NCBI RefSeq assembly: GCF_000188035.1
Contig: NZ_AEUY02000003.1
Span: 166,945-230,944 of the forward strand
Origin: Streptococcus pseudoporcinus LQ 940-04
Lineage (GTDB): Bacteria > Bacillota > Bacilli > Lactobacillales > Streptococcaceae
DNA length: 64,000 nucleotides
Direction of reading: 5' to 3'
Shown here: one piece after another, positions 46,849-56,244 of the stretch
How positions within the stretch are numbered: the first letter of the stretch is position 1
Layout of the letters: each line of letters starts with the position of its first letter
Made by a program: the position numbers and the translations under genes
The notes under the pieces: model-generated
What the model saw: only the letters and a program-made list of their open reading frames with translations
Told to the model about the DNA's origin: nothing
Database searches by the model: none

Positions 46849-47649
46849 GGAAAAACTGCCAAGTCTATTCTAATATCTTGTGGAGCAAGACTTGCTCCTT
46901 TTGACATAAGAGAGCTTAGAGAACTAATGAGTGAAGATGAACTTGAGCTTGATACACTTGGAGATCGAAAGACAGCACTCTTTGTCATTATCTCTGATAC
47001 TGACGATACTTTTAACTTTGTGGTATCTATTATGTATTCTCAGCTATTTAACTTGCTATGTGATAAGGCAGATGATGTGTATGGAGGAAGATTACCTGTT
47101 CATGTAAGATGCCTACTTGATGAGTTTGCAAACATCGGCTTAATTCCAAAGTTTGAAAAGCTAATAGCGACAATCCGTTCCAGAGAAATATCAGCAAGCA
47201 TAATTCTCCAAGCACAATCTCAGCTAAAGGCAATCTACAAAGATAATGCTGACACAATTGTGGGCAACTGTGATAGTACCTTGTTTCTTGGTGGCAAGGA
47301 AAAGACCACATTAAAGGAACTTTCCGAAACACTGGGAAAAGAAACGATAGATTTATATAACACATCGGAAACAAGGAGTAATCAAAAGAGTTTTGGACTT
47401 AATTATCAAAAGACAGGTAAGGAGCTTATGAGCCAAGATGAAATTACAGTCATGGATGGCGGTAAATGTATTTTTCAGCTTCGTGGTGTCAGACCTTTTC
47501 TATCGGATAAATTCGATATTACAAAGCATAAGAACTATAAGCTATTGGAGGATTATGATAAGAAAAACTTGTTTGATATAGAAAGCTATATGAAGCGAAA
47601 AGGGAAAGCAAAATTAAATAGAGAAACAGTTATTACAAGAGTGCAGTAA
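46849..47649 (+). pseudogene. virD4: virD4 of inner ICE, 3' part (codons 332-597)
   Basis: Continues the interrupted coupling-protein gene in frame from GGA AAA ACT (GKTAKSILISCGARLAPFDI). It carries Walker B and the LLDEFANIGLIPKFEK motif, the ILQAQSQLKAIYKDN segment and the usual C-terminus. A Met at 46927 could start a short product, but no ribosome binding site is visible. With the 5' part it makes a 597-aa VirD4 after clean excision of the mobilizable element. Confidence 0.92.
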
Positions 47650-47702
47650 ATCTAAAAAACATAGCTTTGCTGCTTTTTTATTACTCAAAGTTAGGAGGTA
47701 AT

Positions 47703-47816
47703 ATGTTAAGAATACGAAGCCCCACTAAGAAAAAAGTAAATAGTATGACCATTAGCGATTGGAAAAGAAAAAACTCCAGTCGCTTTTTTATTGAAAAGAA
47801 AAGGAGAAATTTTTAA
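47703..47816 (+). CDS. 37-aa basic peptide, possible leader of the transfer operon
   Basis: ATG 47703 after AGGAGG at 47693-47698; the stop overlaps the next start by one base. The product (MLRIRSPTKKKVNSMTISDW plus a basic tail) is very Lys/Arg-rich. An intrinsic terminator lies within its coding sequence (47755-47789). It may be a leader peptide whose translation controls termination, or a small structural protein. Confidence 0.5.
   Translation: MLRIRSPTKKKVNSMTISDWKRKNSSRFFIEKKRRNF
47755..47789 (+). terminator. terminator inside the 37-codon frame (attenuator candidate)
   Basis: GCGATTGGA (47755-47763) pairs with TCCAGTCGC (47775-47783), one G-T pair, followed directly by six T. It lies ahead of ssb and the inner ICE transfer genes. 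A ribosome translating the overlapping 37-codon frame would cover the stem and prevent termination. Confidence 0.75.
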
Positions 47817-48127
47817 TGAAGCAAGAAATGATTAACATCAATGCCAACTTAGTGGCGGAACCAACTTTTTCAAGTTTTGACAAAGAGGGAGAAACTGTTG
47901 AGGTTGCAAACTTCACGCTTGTAAAAAAGTACGGGAAAGGCAAGGAGTATATCAACTGTGCAGCCTATGGAGAAAAATTGGAGAAAGCAAAGGACTTTGA
48001 AAAAGGCGATTTGATTCATATCTTTGGCTACTTTAAAAAGCGTGAAAAAGAGGGAAAGACTTACAAAAACTTTGTAGTGAAGTCATATAACAAGATTGAA
48101 AAGAAAGAAGAAAACGAGGAGGAATAA
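47816..48127 (+). CDS. single-stranded DNA-binding protein-like (short OB fold)
   Basis: A 103-aa protein with SSB-type sequence: ININANLVAEPTFSSFDKEGE, then ANFTLVKKYGKGKEYINCAAYGEKLEKA and HIFGYFKKREKEGKTYKNFVV. It lacks the acidic C-terminal tail of housekeeping SSB (ends KKEENEEE). It probably protects the transferred strand. First gene of the post-virD4 transfer block. Confidence 0.8.
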   Translation: MKQEMININANLVAEPTFSSFDKEGETVEVANFTLVKKYGKGKEYINCAAYGEKLEKAKDFEKGDLIHIFGYFKKREKEGKTYKNFVVKSYNKIEKKEENEEE

Positions 48128-48130
48128 ATT

Positions 48131-48346
48131 ATGGAATTTTTTACACAGGCAGTTAATGTATTAAAGATTTTGGTAATGGCAGTAGGTGCAGGACTTGGAG
48201 CATGGGGTGTTATCAACCTGATGGAAGGATATGGCAATGACAATCCGGGTGCAAAATCTCAAGGTATTAAGCAGCTGATGGCTGGTGGAGGAATTGTACT
48301 AATCGGACTTAAGCTTATTCCGCTACTTGCAAATGTACTCAAGTAA
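48131..48346 (+). CDS. Maff2-family small membrane protein
   Basis: A 71-aa protein with two hydrophobic helices around a Gly/Asn loop (GYGNDNPGAKSQGIKQLMAG). It matches the Maff2 family found between ssb and VirB6-like genes in Tn1549-type ICEs, probably pilin- or channel-related. Counterpart of 9815 in the outer ICE. Confidence 0.82.
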   Translation: MEFFTQAVNVLKILVMAVGAGLGAWGVINLMEGYGNDNPGAKSQGIKQLMAGGGIVLIGLKLIPLLANVLK

Positions 48347-48365
48347 GAAGAAAAGGAGAGTTTAA

Positions 48366-49229
48366 ATGTTTGGGATATTCGACAAGATAGAAGAATTCTT
48401 TAAGGAGCTTCTACTGGGCGGTATCCAAGCAAACTTAGAGTCCATGTTTCTTGACATCAACGATAAAGTTGGTGCAGTGGCAGCAGATGTAGGTAAAACA
48501 CCTATGGGGTGGAACGGACAGGTTTTCAGCTTCATCAAAAGCATTAACGATTCCGTTGTCATACCTATAGCTGGGCTGATTATTACGGCAGTCCTTTGTA
48601 TCGAACTTATCAATATGGTAATGCAGAAAAACAATATGCACGATACGGACACCTTTGAATTTTTCAAATACATCATCAAGATGTGGATTGCCGTATGGTT
48701 AGTATCTCATGCCTTTACCTTTTCGATGGCGGTCTTTGATGTGGCACAGCACATGGTAAACAAAGCGGCAGGGGTAATCAATACCTCTGCCGTTATCTCC
48801 GGAGATCAGATTGTGGCGATGGTTGATTCCTTAAAAGATAAGGGGCTGGGGGAGCTGGTTATGATTCTCTTTGAAACCTCACTCATAAAGGTTGCCATAG
48901 AGGTAATTTCCATTGTAATCATGCTTGTGGTTTACGGAAGAATGTTTGAGATATATGTTTACTCATCGGTTTCAGCCATTCCATTTGCCACAATGGGAAA
49001 TAAAGAATGGGGACAAATCGGTACAAATTACATCAAAGGGTTGTTTGCCATAGGACTACAAGGACTCTTTTTAATGGTTTGTCTTGGAATATACGCAGTA
49101 TTGGTTAAGACAATAAAAATAACAGATATACACACAAGTACCATGACGATACTTGGATATGCGGTTTTGCTGGGGTTAATGATGCTAAAGAGCGGAACTC
49201 TGGCCAAAAGCGTATTAAATGCACACTAA
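48366..49229 (+). CDS. VirB6/TrbL-like polytopic membrane protein, inner ICE
   Basis: A 287-aa channel protein with an N-terminal amphipathic helix (MFGIFDKIEEFFKELLLGGI) and about five or six membrane helices (VIPIAGLIITAVLCIELI, MWIAVWLVSHAFTFSMAVF and others), plus the loop SVSAIPFATMGNKEWGQIG that matches the outer ICE protein. GGAGAG precedes the ATG. Confidence 0.85.
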   Translation: MFGIFDKIEEFFKELLLGGIQANLESMFLDINDKVGAVAADVGKTPMGWNGQVFSFIKSINDSVVIPIAGLIITAVLCIELINMVMQKNNMHDTDTFEFFKYIIKMWIAVWLVSHAFTFSMAVFDVAQHMVNKAAGVINTSAVISGDQIVAMVDSLKDKGLGELVMILFETSLIKVAIEVISIVIMLVVYGRMFEIYVYSSVSAIPFATMGNKEWGQIGTNYIKGLFAIGLQGLFLMVCLGIYAVLVKTIKITDIHTSTMTILGYAVLLGLMMLKSGTLAKSVLNAH

Positions 49230-49246
49230 CAGAAAGGAAGGATAGG

Positions 49247-49510
49247 ATGATCAAAAGAAAAACAGTATTTACAGCAGTAGTAATCGGAGCAGGTGTTATA
49301 GCGGTGATTGATAGAATCAAACTTTTTAGCAAGATTAATGACTTGGAAGAAAGAACAAAAGACATCGGTCGCTGCCATAATGACTTTTGTATTTTGCAGG
49401 AAAGATATAACAAAAATACAGATAAACAGATAGAAAGCATTCAGGAAGAAATCGGCTCTGTTTATGAACACATGGCAGAGCTTTCAAAGGAAAAAGAAGA
49501 TGGGAGGTAA
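49247..49510 (+). CDS. 87-aa membrane-anchored coiled-coil protein
   Basis: An N-terminal helix (FTAVVIGAGVIAVIDRI) is followed by a charged coiled coil with two Cys residues (GRCHNDFCIL). ATG 49247 has AGGAAGGAT before it. It lies between virB6 and prgI, as in other Tn1549-like elements; no family name is assured. Likely a small transfer-channel component. Confidence 0.6.
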   Translation: MIKRKTVFTAVVIGAGVIAVIDRIKLFSKINDLEERTKDIGRCHNDFCILQERYNKNTDKQIESIQEEIGSVYEHMAELSKEKEDGR

Positions 49511-49513
49511 GTT

Positions 49514-49903
49514 ATGGCGTATGTACCAATCCCAAAAGACCTAAAGAAGGTAAAAACAAAGGTAGCTTTTAACTTAACCAAAAGGCAGATGATAGGCTTC
49601 ACACTCGCAGGACTGGTAGGATTACCAGTCTATTTATTTATGCGAAAGGTCGTTCCAAACGATATAGCCGTCATATTTCTCATTGTGTCCACACTCCCTA
49701 TATTTTTCATCACTCTTTTTGAAAAGGACGGACTGACATTTGAGAAATATTTTAAATATATTTACCTTCATAAGTTTTATCAGCCACAAAAAAGAGTGAG
49801 AAAGGAGGTTTACCTTGAAAGACAAAAGAAAGATTCAGCAGGTAAAGTTAGAACAAAACAAAAAGATGTTAAAAAGTCAAAGACAGGACTTAAAGCAAAA
49901 TAA
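49514..49903 (+). CDS. PrgI-family conjugation membrane protein, inner ICE
   Basis: A 129-aa PrgI protein: PIPKDLKKVKTKVAFNLTKRQ, two membrane segments (MIGFTLAGLVGLPVYLFM, IAVIFLIVSTLPIFFITLF), then FEKYFKYIYLHKF and a basic tail. Its end overlaps virB4 by 89 bp. Same place and overlap type as in the outer ICE. Confidence 0.87.
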   Translation: MAYVPIPKDLKKVKTKVAFNLTKRQMIGFTLAGLVGLPVYLFMRKVVPNDIAVIFLIVSTLPIFFITLFEKDGLTFEKYFKYIYLHKFYQPQKRVRKEVYLERQKKDSAGKVRTKQKDVKKSKTGLKAK

Positions 49904-52244
49904 GGGAAAATCTAAAAAAGATAAAGGCGGGCTACTTGACCTTATTTTTAGAAAAGAACCAAAAAGATATACTGTCGAAGATACCATTCCCTATCTTAGA
50001 CTCTTAAAAAGCGGCATATGCCAGCTTGATGAAAAGCACTTTAGTAAAAGCATAGCCTTTCAGGATATTAACTACCAACTTGCCTTAGATGAAGATCGAG
50101 ACTTGATTTTTAATCAGTTTGCAAATTTTCTAAATTCCTTTGATCCAAGCATCAGTATTGAGTTTTCATATATCAATCAACTCGGACGAAACGAAGAAAT
50201 GAAGTCGGCAATTCAGATACCGGATAAAAAGGACGGTTTTGACGATATACGTCTTGAGTTTAGAGAAATGCTTAAAAGTCAGATTGTAAAGGGAAATAAT
50301 GGACTGAAAAAATCAAAGTATGTAACATTTACAGTAGAAGCGGATAATTTAGAGCAGGCAACATCAAAACTTGAAAGACTGGAGATAGATATATTATCTA
50401 ATCTAAAGAGTATGGGTGTTCGTGCGGAAAGTTTAAGTGGAGAAGAAAGACTCAAGATTCTTCACGATATATTAAATCCCAATAAGACCTTTGAGTTTTC
50501 ATACAAAAATCTGAGGAAAAGGGAAAGCACTAAAACATACATTGTACCTGATGAATTCAACTTCACACCTTCAAGGTACTTTAAGTTTGGAAAATTCATC
50601 GGGGCAGTAAGTCATTTTCAAATTCTTGCCAGTGAGCTTTCAGACCGTATGCTTGCCGAGTTTTTGGATATTGATGATAACATCAATATTTCATTTCATA
50701 TTAAGGCAATCGACCAATCGGAAGCCATTAAAATGGTAAAGAGAAAAAATACCGATATTGACAAGATGAAGATTGAGGAAAATAAGAAGGCGGTAAGAAG
50801 CGGTTATGATATGGACATTCTTCCATCGGACTTAATCACCTATGGAGAAGATGTAAAGAGTCTCTTAAAAGACTTGCAGACAAGAGATGAGCGAATGTTT
50901 GTGGTAAGTATTGTCTTTATGAACTTTGCAAAAACGGTGCAAAAGCTTGATAACACAATCTCTCAGATAAGTTCCATTGCAAATAAGCATAACTGCAAGC
51001 TGAAAAGACTTGACCATACGCAAGAACAAGGACTTATCAGCGTGTTACCTCTTGGCGTAAACAAGATTGAGATAGATAGAGGACTAACCTCATCATCTAC
51101 GGCAGTTTTTATGCCCTTTACCACAGAGGAGCTTTTTATCAATTCAAGTAACAGTCTTTATTACGGACTAAATGCCTTAAGCCATAACCTGATTATGGCA
51201 GATAGGAAAAAACTCAAAAATCCAAACGGTCTAATCCTCGGAACTCCCGGAAGTGGTAAATCCTTTAGTGCTAAAAGAGAAATGGCAAATGCAATTTTAG
51301 TAACGGACGATGATGTGATTATCTGCGATCCGGAAGGAGAGTATGGAAACCTTGTAAGACAATTTAATGGAGAAGTCATTAAAGTTAGCAGTAAGTCCAA
51401 AGATTACCTGAATCCCCTTGACATAAATATGAACTACGGTGATGGGGATGCACCTTTAAAGGATAAAGCGAACTTCATTATGAGTATGCTTGAACTTGTA
51501 GTTGGCGGCAGTGGACTTACGGCAGAAGAAAAGTCCGTTATAGACAGGTGCTTACCTAAGATTTACGAAAGGTATTTTGAAAATCCAGAACCTTGTAATA
51601 TGCCTATACTGAAAGACCTATACGATATGTTAAAAGGACAGGAAGAAAAGGTCGGTAAAAAGCTGGCAACGGAGATGGAAATCTATGTATCAGGTTCTCT
51701 TAATGTTTTTAATCACAGGTCAAATGTGGACTTAAATAAGAAGCTCCTTTGCTTTGATATTAAAGAGCTTGGAAGTCAGCTAAAGAAAATCGGTATGCTT
51801 GTTATACAGGATCAGGTGTGGAATAAAGTATCTCAAAATAGAGGAAGCAAGGCTACAAGGTACTATATAGATGAGTTTCACTTGCTATTAAAAGATGAGC
51901 AGACAGCATCTTATTCTGTGGAAATATGGAAGCGTTTTAGAAAATGGGGAGGTATTCCAACAGGTATTACGCAAAATGTTAAAGACCTACTTATGAGTAA
52001 GGAAATTGAAAATATCTTTGACAATACGGACTTTGTCTTAATGCTTAATCAAGCGTCAGGAGATAGAGAAATTTTAGCAAGAAAACTTAAAATCTCACTT
52101 CCTCAGCTTAGATATGTTACCAACTCCAATGAGGGTGAGGGACTACTGTTCTTTGGAAATACTATTGTTCCTTTCCTTGATAAGTTCCCGAAAGATACAA
52201 TTCTCTATCAGAAGATGACTACCAAGCCTGAAGAAGTGAGGTAG
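49815..52244 (+). CDS. virB4: VirB4-family conjugation ATPase, inner ICE
   Basis: An 809-aa ATPase with Lys-rich N-terminus, VirB4 N-domain and ATPase domain. Walker A GTPGSGKS is at about 476-483, Walker B TRYYIDEFHLLL and GITQN follow. TTG 49815 follows AGGAGG. It has the normal GKS Walker A, unlike the outer ICE copy. Overall layout is alike but the two are clearly diverged. Confidence 0.93.
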   Translation: MKDKRKIQQVKLEQNKKMLKSQRQDLKQNKGKSKKDKGGLLDLIFRKEPKRYTVEDTIPYLRLLKSGICQLDEKHFSKSIAFQDINYQLALDEDRDLIFNQFANFLNSFDPSISIEFSYINQLGRNEEMKSAIQIPDKKDGFDDIRLEFREMLKSQIVKGNNGLKKSKYVTFTVEADNLEQATSKLERLEIDILSNLKSMGVRAESLSGEERLKILHDILNPNKTFEFSYKNLRKRESTKTYIVPDEFNFTPSRYFKFGKFIGAVSHFQILASELSDRMLAEFLDIDDNINISFHIKAIDQSEAIKMVKRKNTDIDKMKIEENKKAVRSGYDMDILPSDLITYGEDVKSLLKDLQTRDERMFVVSIVFMNFAKTVQKLDNTISQISSIANKHNCKLKRLDHTQEQGLISVLPLGVNKIEIDRGLTSSSTAVFMPFTTEELFINSSNSLYYGLNALSHNLIMADRKKLKNPNGLILGTPGSGKSFSAKREMANAILVTDDDVIICDPEGEYGNLVRQFNGEVIKVSSKSKDYLNPLDINMNYGDGDAPLKDKANFIMSMLELVVGGSGLTAEEKSVIDRCLPKIYERYFENPEPCNMPILKDLYDMLKGQEEKVGKKLATEMEIYVSGSLNVFNHRSNVDLNKKLLCFDIKELGSQLKKIGMLVIQDQVWNKVSQNRGSKATRYYIDEFHLLLKDEQTASYSVEIWKRFRKWGGIPTGITQNVKDLLMSKEIENIFDNTDFVLMLNQASGDREILARKLKISLPQLRYVTNSNEGEGLLFFGNTIVPFLDKFPKDTILYQKMTTKPEEVR

Positions 52245-52247
52245 CCG

Positions 52248-54380
52248 ATGGGAAAAAAGATGAAAAAGGATTTTAGGGAAAGGCATAAGGCAAGTCTTGA
52301 AAGAGAAATGCTCCATAGTGAAACATTCACTACATCTGAAGAAAGTAAGCTAAAGCATAACGATGATTACAGAGGAAAAATTGTCCATGACAAAGACAGA
52401 TTTCAGGACAAGGTTCATAAGAAAATAAACAAGGTAAGTTCTGATAATGAAAAGGCTTATGGAACATCCAAGAGAAACGCAAGATATAGATCTTCTGATA
52501 AGGATAGTGTAGCTGATGTAAGTGAAACAGGAAGATCGGATTATATTACGGAGGTAAAGGATGGAAAAATCTATGATCCTTTAGGAAAAGACCTTGATAA
52601 TGACGGGATTATAGACAGATACGATAATGACTTTAGGGACAGCGACTATTTTGAGTCAACTTATGATGTGGATGATAATCTCCATAAAAAAGATGAGTTT
52701 ATTGGAAGTTCCCCTAAAAGTTATGAGGCTAAAAAGAGAAAGTATAAGAGGAAAAACTACACCGAAAGCCTTTATACAAGAAAAAAAGAAGATGTGCCAA
52801 AGGAAAATAAATCTGAAGGTAAAAAGACTGGAAAAGATGCTGCAAGCGAAAAAGTTCATAGTAGCTTTTCTAAAGAGCAGAGGAAAAAGCTAAAGAAAGA
52901 TATGGTAAAGGTATCTGCCCTTTCAGGACTTGCCAAAGGAAGTGAAACCGTAAGGGATTATCTTTCTCATGGAAGTGATGAAAATAAAGGGGTGGAAGCA
53001 GGAGAAAAGACAGCGGACGCAAGCTCGAAACTCATTCATGGCATAAAGAAATATTCTGACAAGAAAAAGGCGAAGAAAGGATACGATCTTACAAATAAGG
53101 ATTATAAAATCAGGAAGCGAAAATCGAAGCTTGAATTTCGTGATGTCAAAGAGGAACTGAAAAAGACGAATGAATATAAAAGAGCAAATGCCTATAAAAA
53201 ATTTCAAAAGAAAAATCAGGTAAAGGCAGCCATTCGTCGTGAGAATAAGTCAAGGCTCAGAGATCGGATTAAAGAAAACCTTATCGGCTCGTTGAAAGGT
53301 TCAAAGAAATTTATAGTAAGAAAAGCAAAGGGACTTATGATTATTTTCATAGGTCTTATTATTTTGGGAACTTTCTTTATCAACTTTGCAGGAACGGGAA
53401 TGACAGGCTTTATGAACTCCACAAGTTCTGTTCTTACAACAAGCTATTTGTCAAAGCCAAATGTCCTAAATGAAATCAATCAGAACTTTTCAGCTATGGA
53501 GAGTGAGCTTCAAAATGAGGTTGATCATGTCAAAAATAACTATCCCGGCTATGACGAGTACATCTTAAATAATACAGAGTATATTGGTCATAATGTCCAT
53601 GAGCTTTTATCCTACATTACATCAAGATGTGGAGAGGTAAAGAGTGTATCGGAAGTAGAATCCATATTAAAAGAATTGTTTGAGTCTATGTATGACCTTG
53701 AATATAGGGAAGAAGTTGAAATCAGATACAGGACAGTTACAGAAACCTATACCGATGAAGATGGCAATGAATATACCGAAAGTCATGAAGAACCTTATGA
53801 GTATAAAAAGCTCATTGTAACGCTGTATAAAAAAGAGATGGACAGCATTATCCGAAAGGTATTTGCTGATTATCCCGATAACTTAAAGCACTATGAAGCC
53901 TTATTCCTTGCGCAAGGAAATATGGGAGAAGCCTTTGGAAATTCTGACCTTATCAGTGCAAATGGTGGCGTAGGTGGTGGAGTTGAGTATGAAGCATCAA
54001 GTGAAGTTCAAAAGAAGATTGTTAATGCTGCATACATCACGCCATCTCCGGGTGCAGGCTGGTGTGCCATGTGGGTATCACAGGTCTATCAAAATGCAGG
54101 GCTTGGATATATTGGCGGAAATGCCTGCGATATGTACCGAAACTATACTTTTACATCAGACAGGTCAAAACTCAAGGTGGGAATGCTTGTAGCGGTGGAA
54201 AGCAGTAGTAGCGGAAGCACAGCAGGACTTACCTATGGTCATGTAGGAATTTATATTGGAGATGGTAAAGTTATGGATAATATTGGTCGAATAAGAGTAA
54301 CCACTTTAGACAATTGGATTTCGTCTTTCTGCAAGCATCATCCTGTAGGATTTGGATTTCCACCAAACGTAAAGAAATAG
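52248..54380 (+). CDS. conjugation cell-wall hydrolase, CHAP/NlpC-like, with a calcium-loop motif
   Basis: A 710-aa protein with a charged N-terminus, a loop DLDNDGIIDRYDND (about 115-128) resembling a dockerin or EF-hand calcium site, one membrane helix at about 361-380 and an extracellular part. The C-terminal hydrolase domain has GWCAMWV with Cys 606 and YGHVGIYIG with His 665. It belongs to the CD1108 group of Tn1549-like ICEs and opens the wall for DNA transfer. The calcium loop lies on the predicted cytoplasmic side. It follows virB4 by 3 bp. Confidence 0.87.
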   Translation: MGKKMKKDFRERHKASLEREMLHSETFTTSEESKLKHNDDYRGKIVHDKDRFQDKVHKKINKVSSDNEKAYGTSKRNARYRSSDKDSVADVSETGRSDYITEVKDGKIYDPLGKDLDNDGIIDRYDNDFRDSDYFESTYDVDDNLHKKDEFIGSSPKSYEAKKRKYKRKNYTESLYTRKKEDVPKENKSEGKKTGKDAASEKVHSSFSKEQRKKLKKDMVKVSALSGLAKGSETVRDYLSHGSDENKGVEAGEKTADASSKLIHGIKKYSDKKKAKKGYDLTNKDYKIRKRKSKLEFRDVKEELKKTNEYKRANAYKKFQKKNQVKAAIRRENKSRLRDRIKENLIGSLKGSKKFIVRKAKGLMIIFIGLIILGTFFINFAGTGMTGFMNSTSSVLTTSYLSKPNVLNEINQNFSAMESELQNEVDHVKNNYPGYDEYILNNTEYIGHNVHELLSYITSRCGEVKSVSEVESILKELFESMYDLEYREEVEIRYRTVTETYTDEDGNEYTESHEEPYEYKKLIVTLYKKEMDSIIRKVFADYPDNLKHYEALFLAQGNMGEAFGNSDLISANGGVGGGVEYEASSEVQKKIVNAAYITPSPGAGWCAMWVSQVYQNAGLGYIGGNACDMYRNYTFTSDRSKLKVGMLVAVESSSSGSTAGLTYGHVGIYIGDGKVMDNIGRIRVTTLDNWISSFCKHHPVGFGFPPNVKK

Positions 54381-54391
54381 GAGGTAACAAT

Positions 54392-54631
54392 GTGAAACGA
54401 GAATTAACGGTAGTGAAAAACAAAATAAAGAAGTTGAAGGATAAAAAGGCTCTGATTGATGAAGAATTGGAGCCTTTATTTATTCGTGAAGAAGAACTTG
54501 AAAACGAAGAAATTATTGCCATTTGCAGAAAGAACAACATTACAATCGGTGATTTGATGGCAAAGGTAAACAGACAAAGAGTAGAAATGAAAAAGGAGAA
54601 ATCAAATGAAAACCTGTTGGAAAAAGAATAA
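54392..54631 (+). CDS. DUF4315-type small protein
   Basis: A 79-aa charged helical protein (RELTVVKNKIKKLKDKKALIDEELEP, then EIIAICRKNNITIGDLMAKVN). GTG 54392 follows GGAGG; longer upstream starts would overlap the previous gene. Matches DUF4315 by size, order and sequence. It overlaps the next gene by 26 bp. Role in transfer unknown. Confidence 0.75.
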   Translation: MKRELTVVKNKIKKLKDKKALIDEELEPLFIREEELENEEIIAICRKNNITIGDLMAKVNRQRVEMKKEKSNENLLEKE

Positions 54632-56150
54632 GAAGTTTTGGACAGCAGCACTTGCAGTCGTTGTAAGCATAAGCTGCCTTTTGGGTCTTTGGACAGTTGT
54701 TTATGCTCATGAGCAAAGCTTAGCGGAAGCACCTACAAGCGATAAAGCTGTCCAAACACAAGTGGAAGTAAATGTAAAGTATATCTTTGAAGATGAAAAA
54801 GTTTATAAGGAAGAAAAGATAAAGGCTGAGAAAGGACAGCTTCTTGATAGTGGCGATCTGCCGATGCTCCCTGATAATATGAAATTTATTGATGAGTTTC
54901 TATTTTATGAAGTAAAAGGCGATGGAAATGATGAAATTATCCGAAAGGTAGCAAAGACTGAGGCTAAAGATAAAGAGACTCAGACAGAAGAAGAAAAGCC
55001 GAAAGAGGATGAAAGCTTGCAGATGAAAACTCCAAAGACGGAAGATAAATCAACGCAGACAGAGCTTTCTAAAGATGATATTTCTAAAATGGAAAAAGAT
55101 GCAAAGGAGCTTCAGGAAAAACTTAATAAGTTAAATAGCGAAATCAAGGATAAAGACAAATTAAGCGATAAGCAGAAAGAAAAAATTAAAGAACTTGAAG
55201 CCCAGATTGAAAGCTTGAAAGAAAAAACAAAAAAAGATAAGGAAAATAAGGACTTATCAGAAGATATGAAGAAGGAAATGGATAAGCTGAATAAAAAGAT
55301 GAAAGAGCTTGAGGAAAAGGCAAACGAAGCAAACAAGGCTCCCGTAATATCTAATCCGTCTGCACTTAACAGTCCTATTTCCGGAATTAAGACAAACTCA
55401 GGCATTTCAAATCAAACACCTGTAAATAACACAGGAAAAAGCACAACTACACAGGCGAGTCCAGAAAATACTGTAAAAGATACAAGTAATTCTGAGACGA
55501 AAGAGAAAGATATTCGCTATCCTAATAAGCTCACACCAAAAGTTCCTGCCAATAACAATCAGGATTCATCTATGGACGGGACAAGTAAGACTGTAAATAC
55601 TAATAAGGGAGTAGCTTCTGCTCCGTCAAAGGCAAGAGGAACCGTTACGGAAAATAAGGACAATGCGAATAAGGACTACCCGATTCATCATGGGGATAGC
55701 GGCGATAATAAAGAAACGGATCAGTATTCTGCTGATGCAAGACAGTTTATTACCTTTCAAACGAAAAACGGTAAGACCTTCCATCTCATCATCAACCACG
55801 ATGAGACACAAGAAAATGTAATGCTTTTAACGGAAGTATCTGAAGATGATCTTCTAAATATGGTTGAAAAGAAAGAAGCTCCGAAGCAGGAGATTAGCAA
55901 AGAGGAGCCAACTAAGGAAGAAGTAAAGCCTGAGAAAAAAGAAGAAAAGAGTAATTTAGGAACATACATTATTCTGCTTCTTGTTATAGGCGGAGCATTA
56001 GGAGCAGGTTATTACTTTAAGGTCGTAAAAAAGAAAGAGGATAAGGAGCTTGAATCATTAGAGGAAGAAGATGATGATTTCTTTTCGGAAGCAGAAAGTG
56101 AGGAAGAAATAGGAGAAGCAGAAGAAACAGAAGCTTATGATGAAGAATAA
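54606..56150 (+). CDS. DUF4366 (CD1107-like) surface protein
   Basis: A 514-aa membrane-tethered protein. A signal-type helix (about 12-34, ending VVYAHE) is followed by a short beta-rich domain, a long coiled coil (165-245), a low-complexity Asn/Thr region, a domain FITFQTKNGKTFHLIINHDET near 380, and a C-terminal membrane helix (about 450-470) with an acidic tail. Always found with DUF4315 and topoisomerase III in Tn1549-like ICEs; may scaffold the channel or help cell contact. Confidence 0.8.
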   Translation: MKTCWKKNKKFWTAALAVVVSISCLLGLWTVVYAHEQSLAEAPTSDKAVQTQVEVNVKYIFEDEKVYKEEKIKAEKGQLLDSGDLPMLPDNMKFIDEFLFYEVKGDGNDEIIRKVAKTEAKDKETQTEEEKPKEDESLQMKTPKTEDKSTQTELSKDDISKMEKDAKELQEKLNKLNSEIKDKDKLSDKQKEKIKELEAQIESLKEKTKKDKENKDLSEDMKKEMDKLNKKMKELEEKANEANKAPVISNPSALNSPISGIKTNSGISNQTPVNNTGKSTTTQASPENTVKDTSNSETKEKDIRYPNKLTPKVPANNNQDSSMDGTSKTVNTNKGVASAPSKARGTVTENKDNANKDYPIHHGDSGDNKETDQYSADARQFITFQTKNGKTFHLIINHDETQENVMLLTEVSEDDLLNMVEKKEAPKQEISKEEPTKEEVKPEKKEEKSNLGTYIILLLVIGGALGAGYYFKVVKKKEDKELESLEEEDDDFFSEAESEEEIGEAEETEAYDEE

Positions 56151-56187
56151 ATGCACCTTAAAATATATTGTTATGGGTGCAAACGCA

Positions 56188-56217
56188 GGGCGGGAGAGTA
56201 AATTCTTTCGCCCTTTT
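56188..56217 (+). terminator. terminator-like hairpin before topB
   Basis: GGGCG (56188-56192) pairs with CGCCC (56209-56213), with weak inner pairing, then TTTT. It may reduce transcription into the topoisomerase gene. Confidence 0.45.
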
Positions 56218-56244
56218 ACAATGAAAGCAGGAGGAAAAATATAC

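Noticed and set aside
46927..47649. Independent 240-aa ATPase gene starting at 46927
   Set aside because: The frame is the 3' part of virD4; homology continues upstream to the element junction at 46849 and no ribosome binding site precedes 46927.
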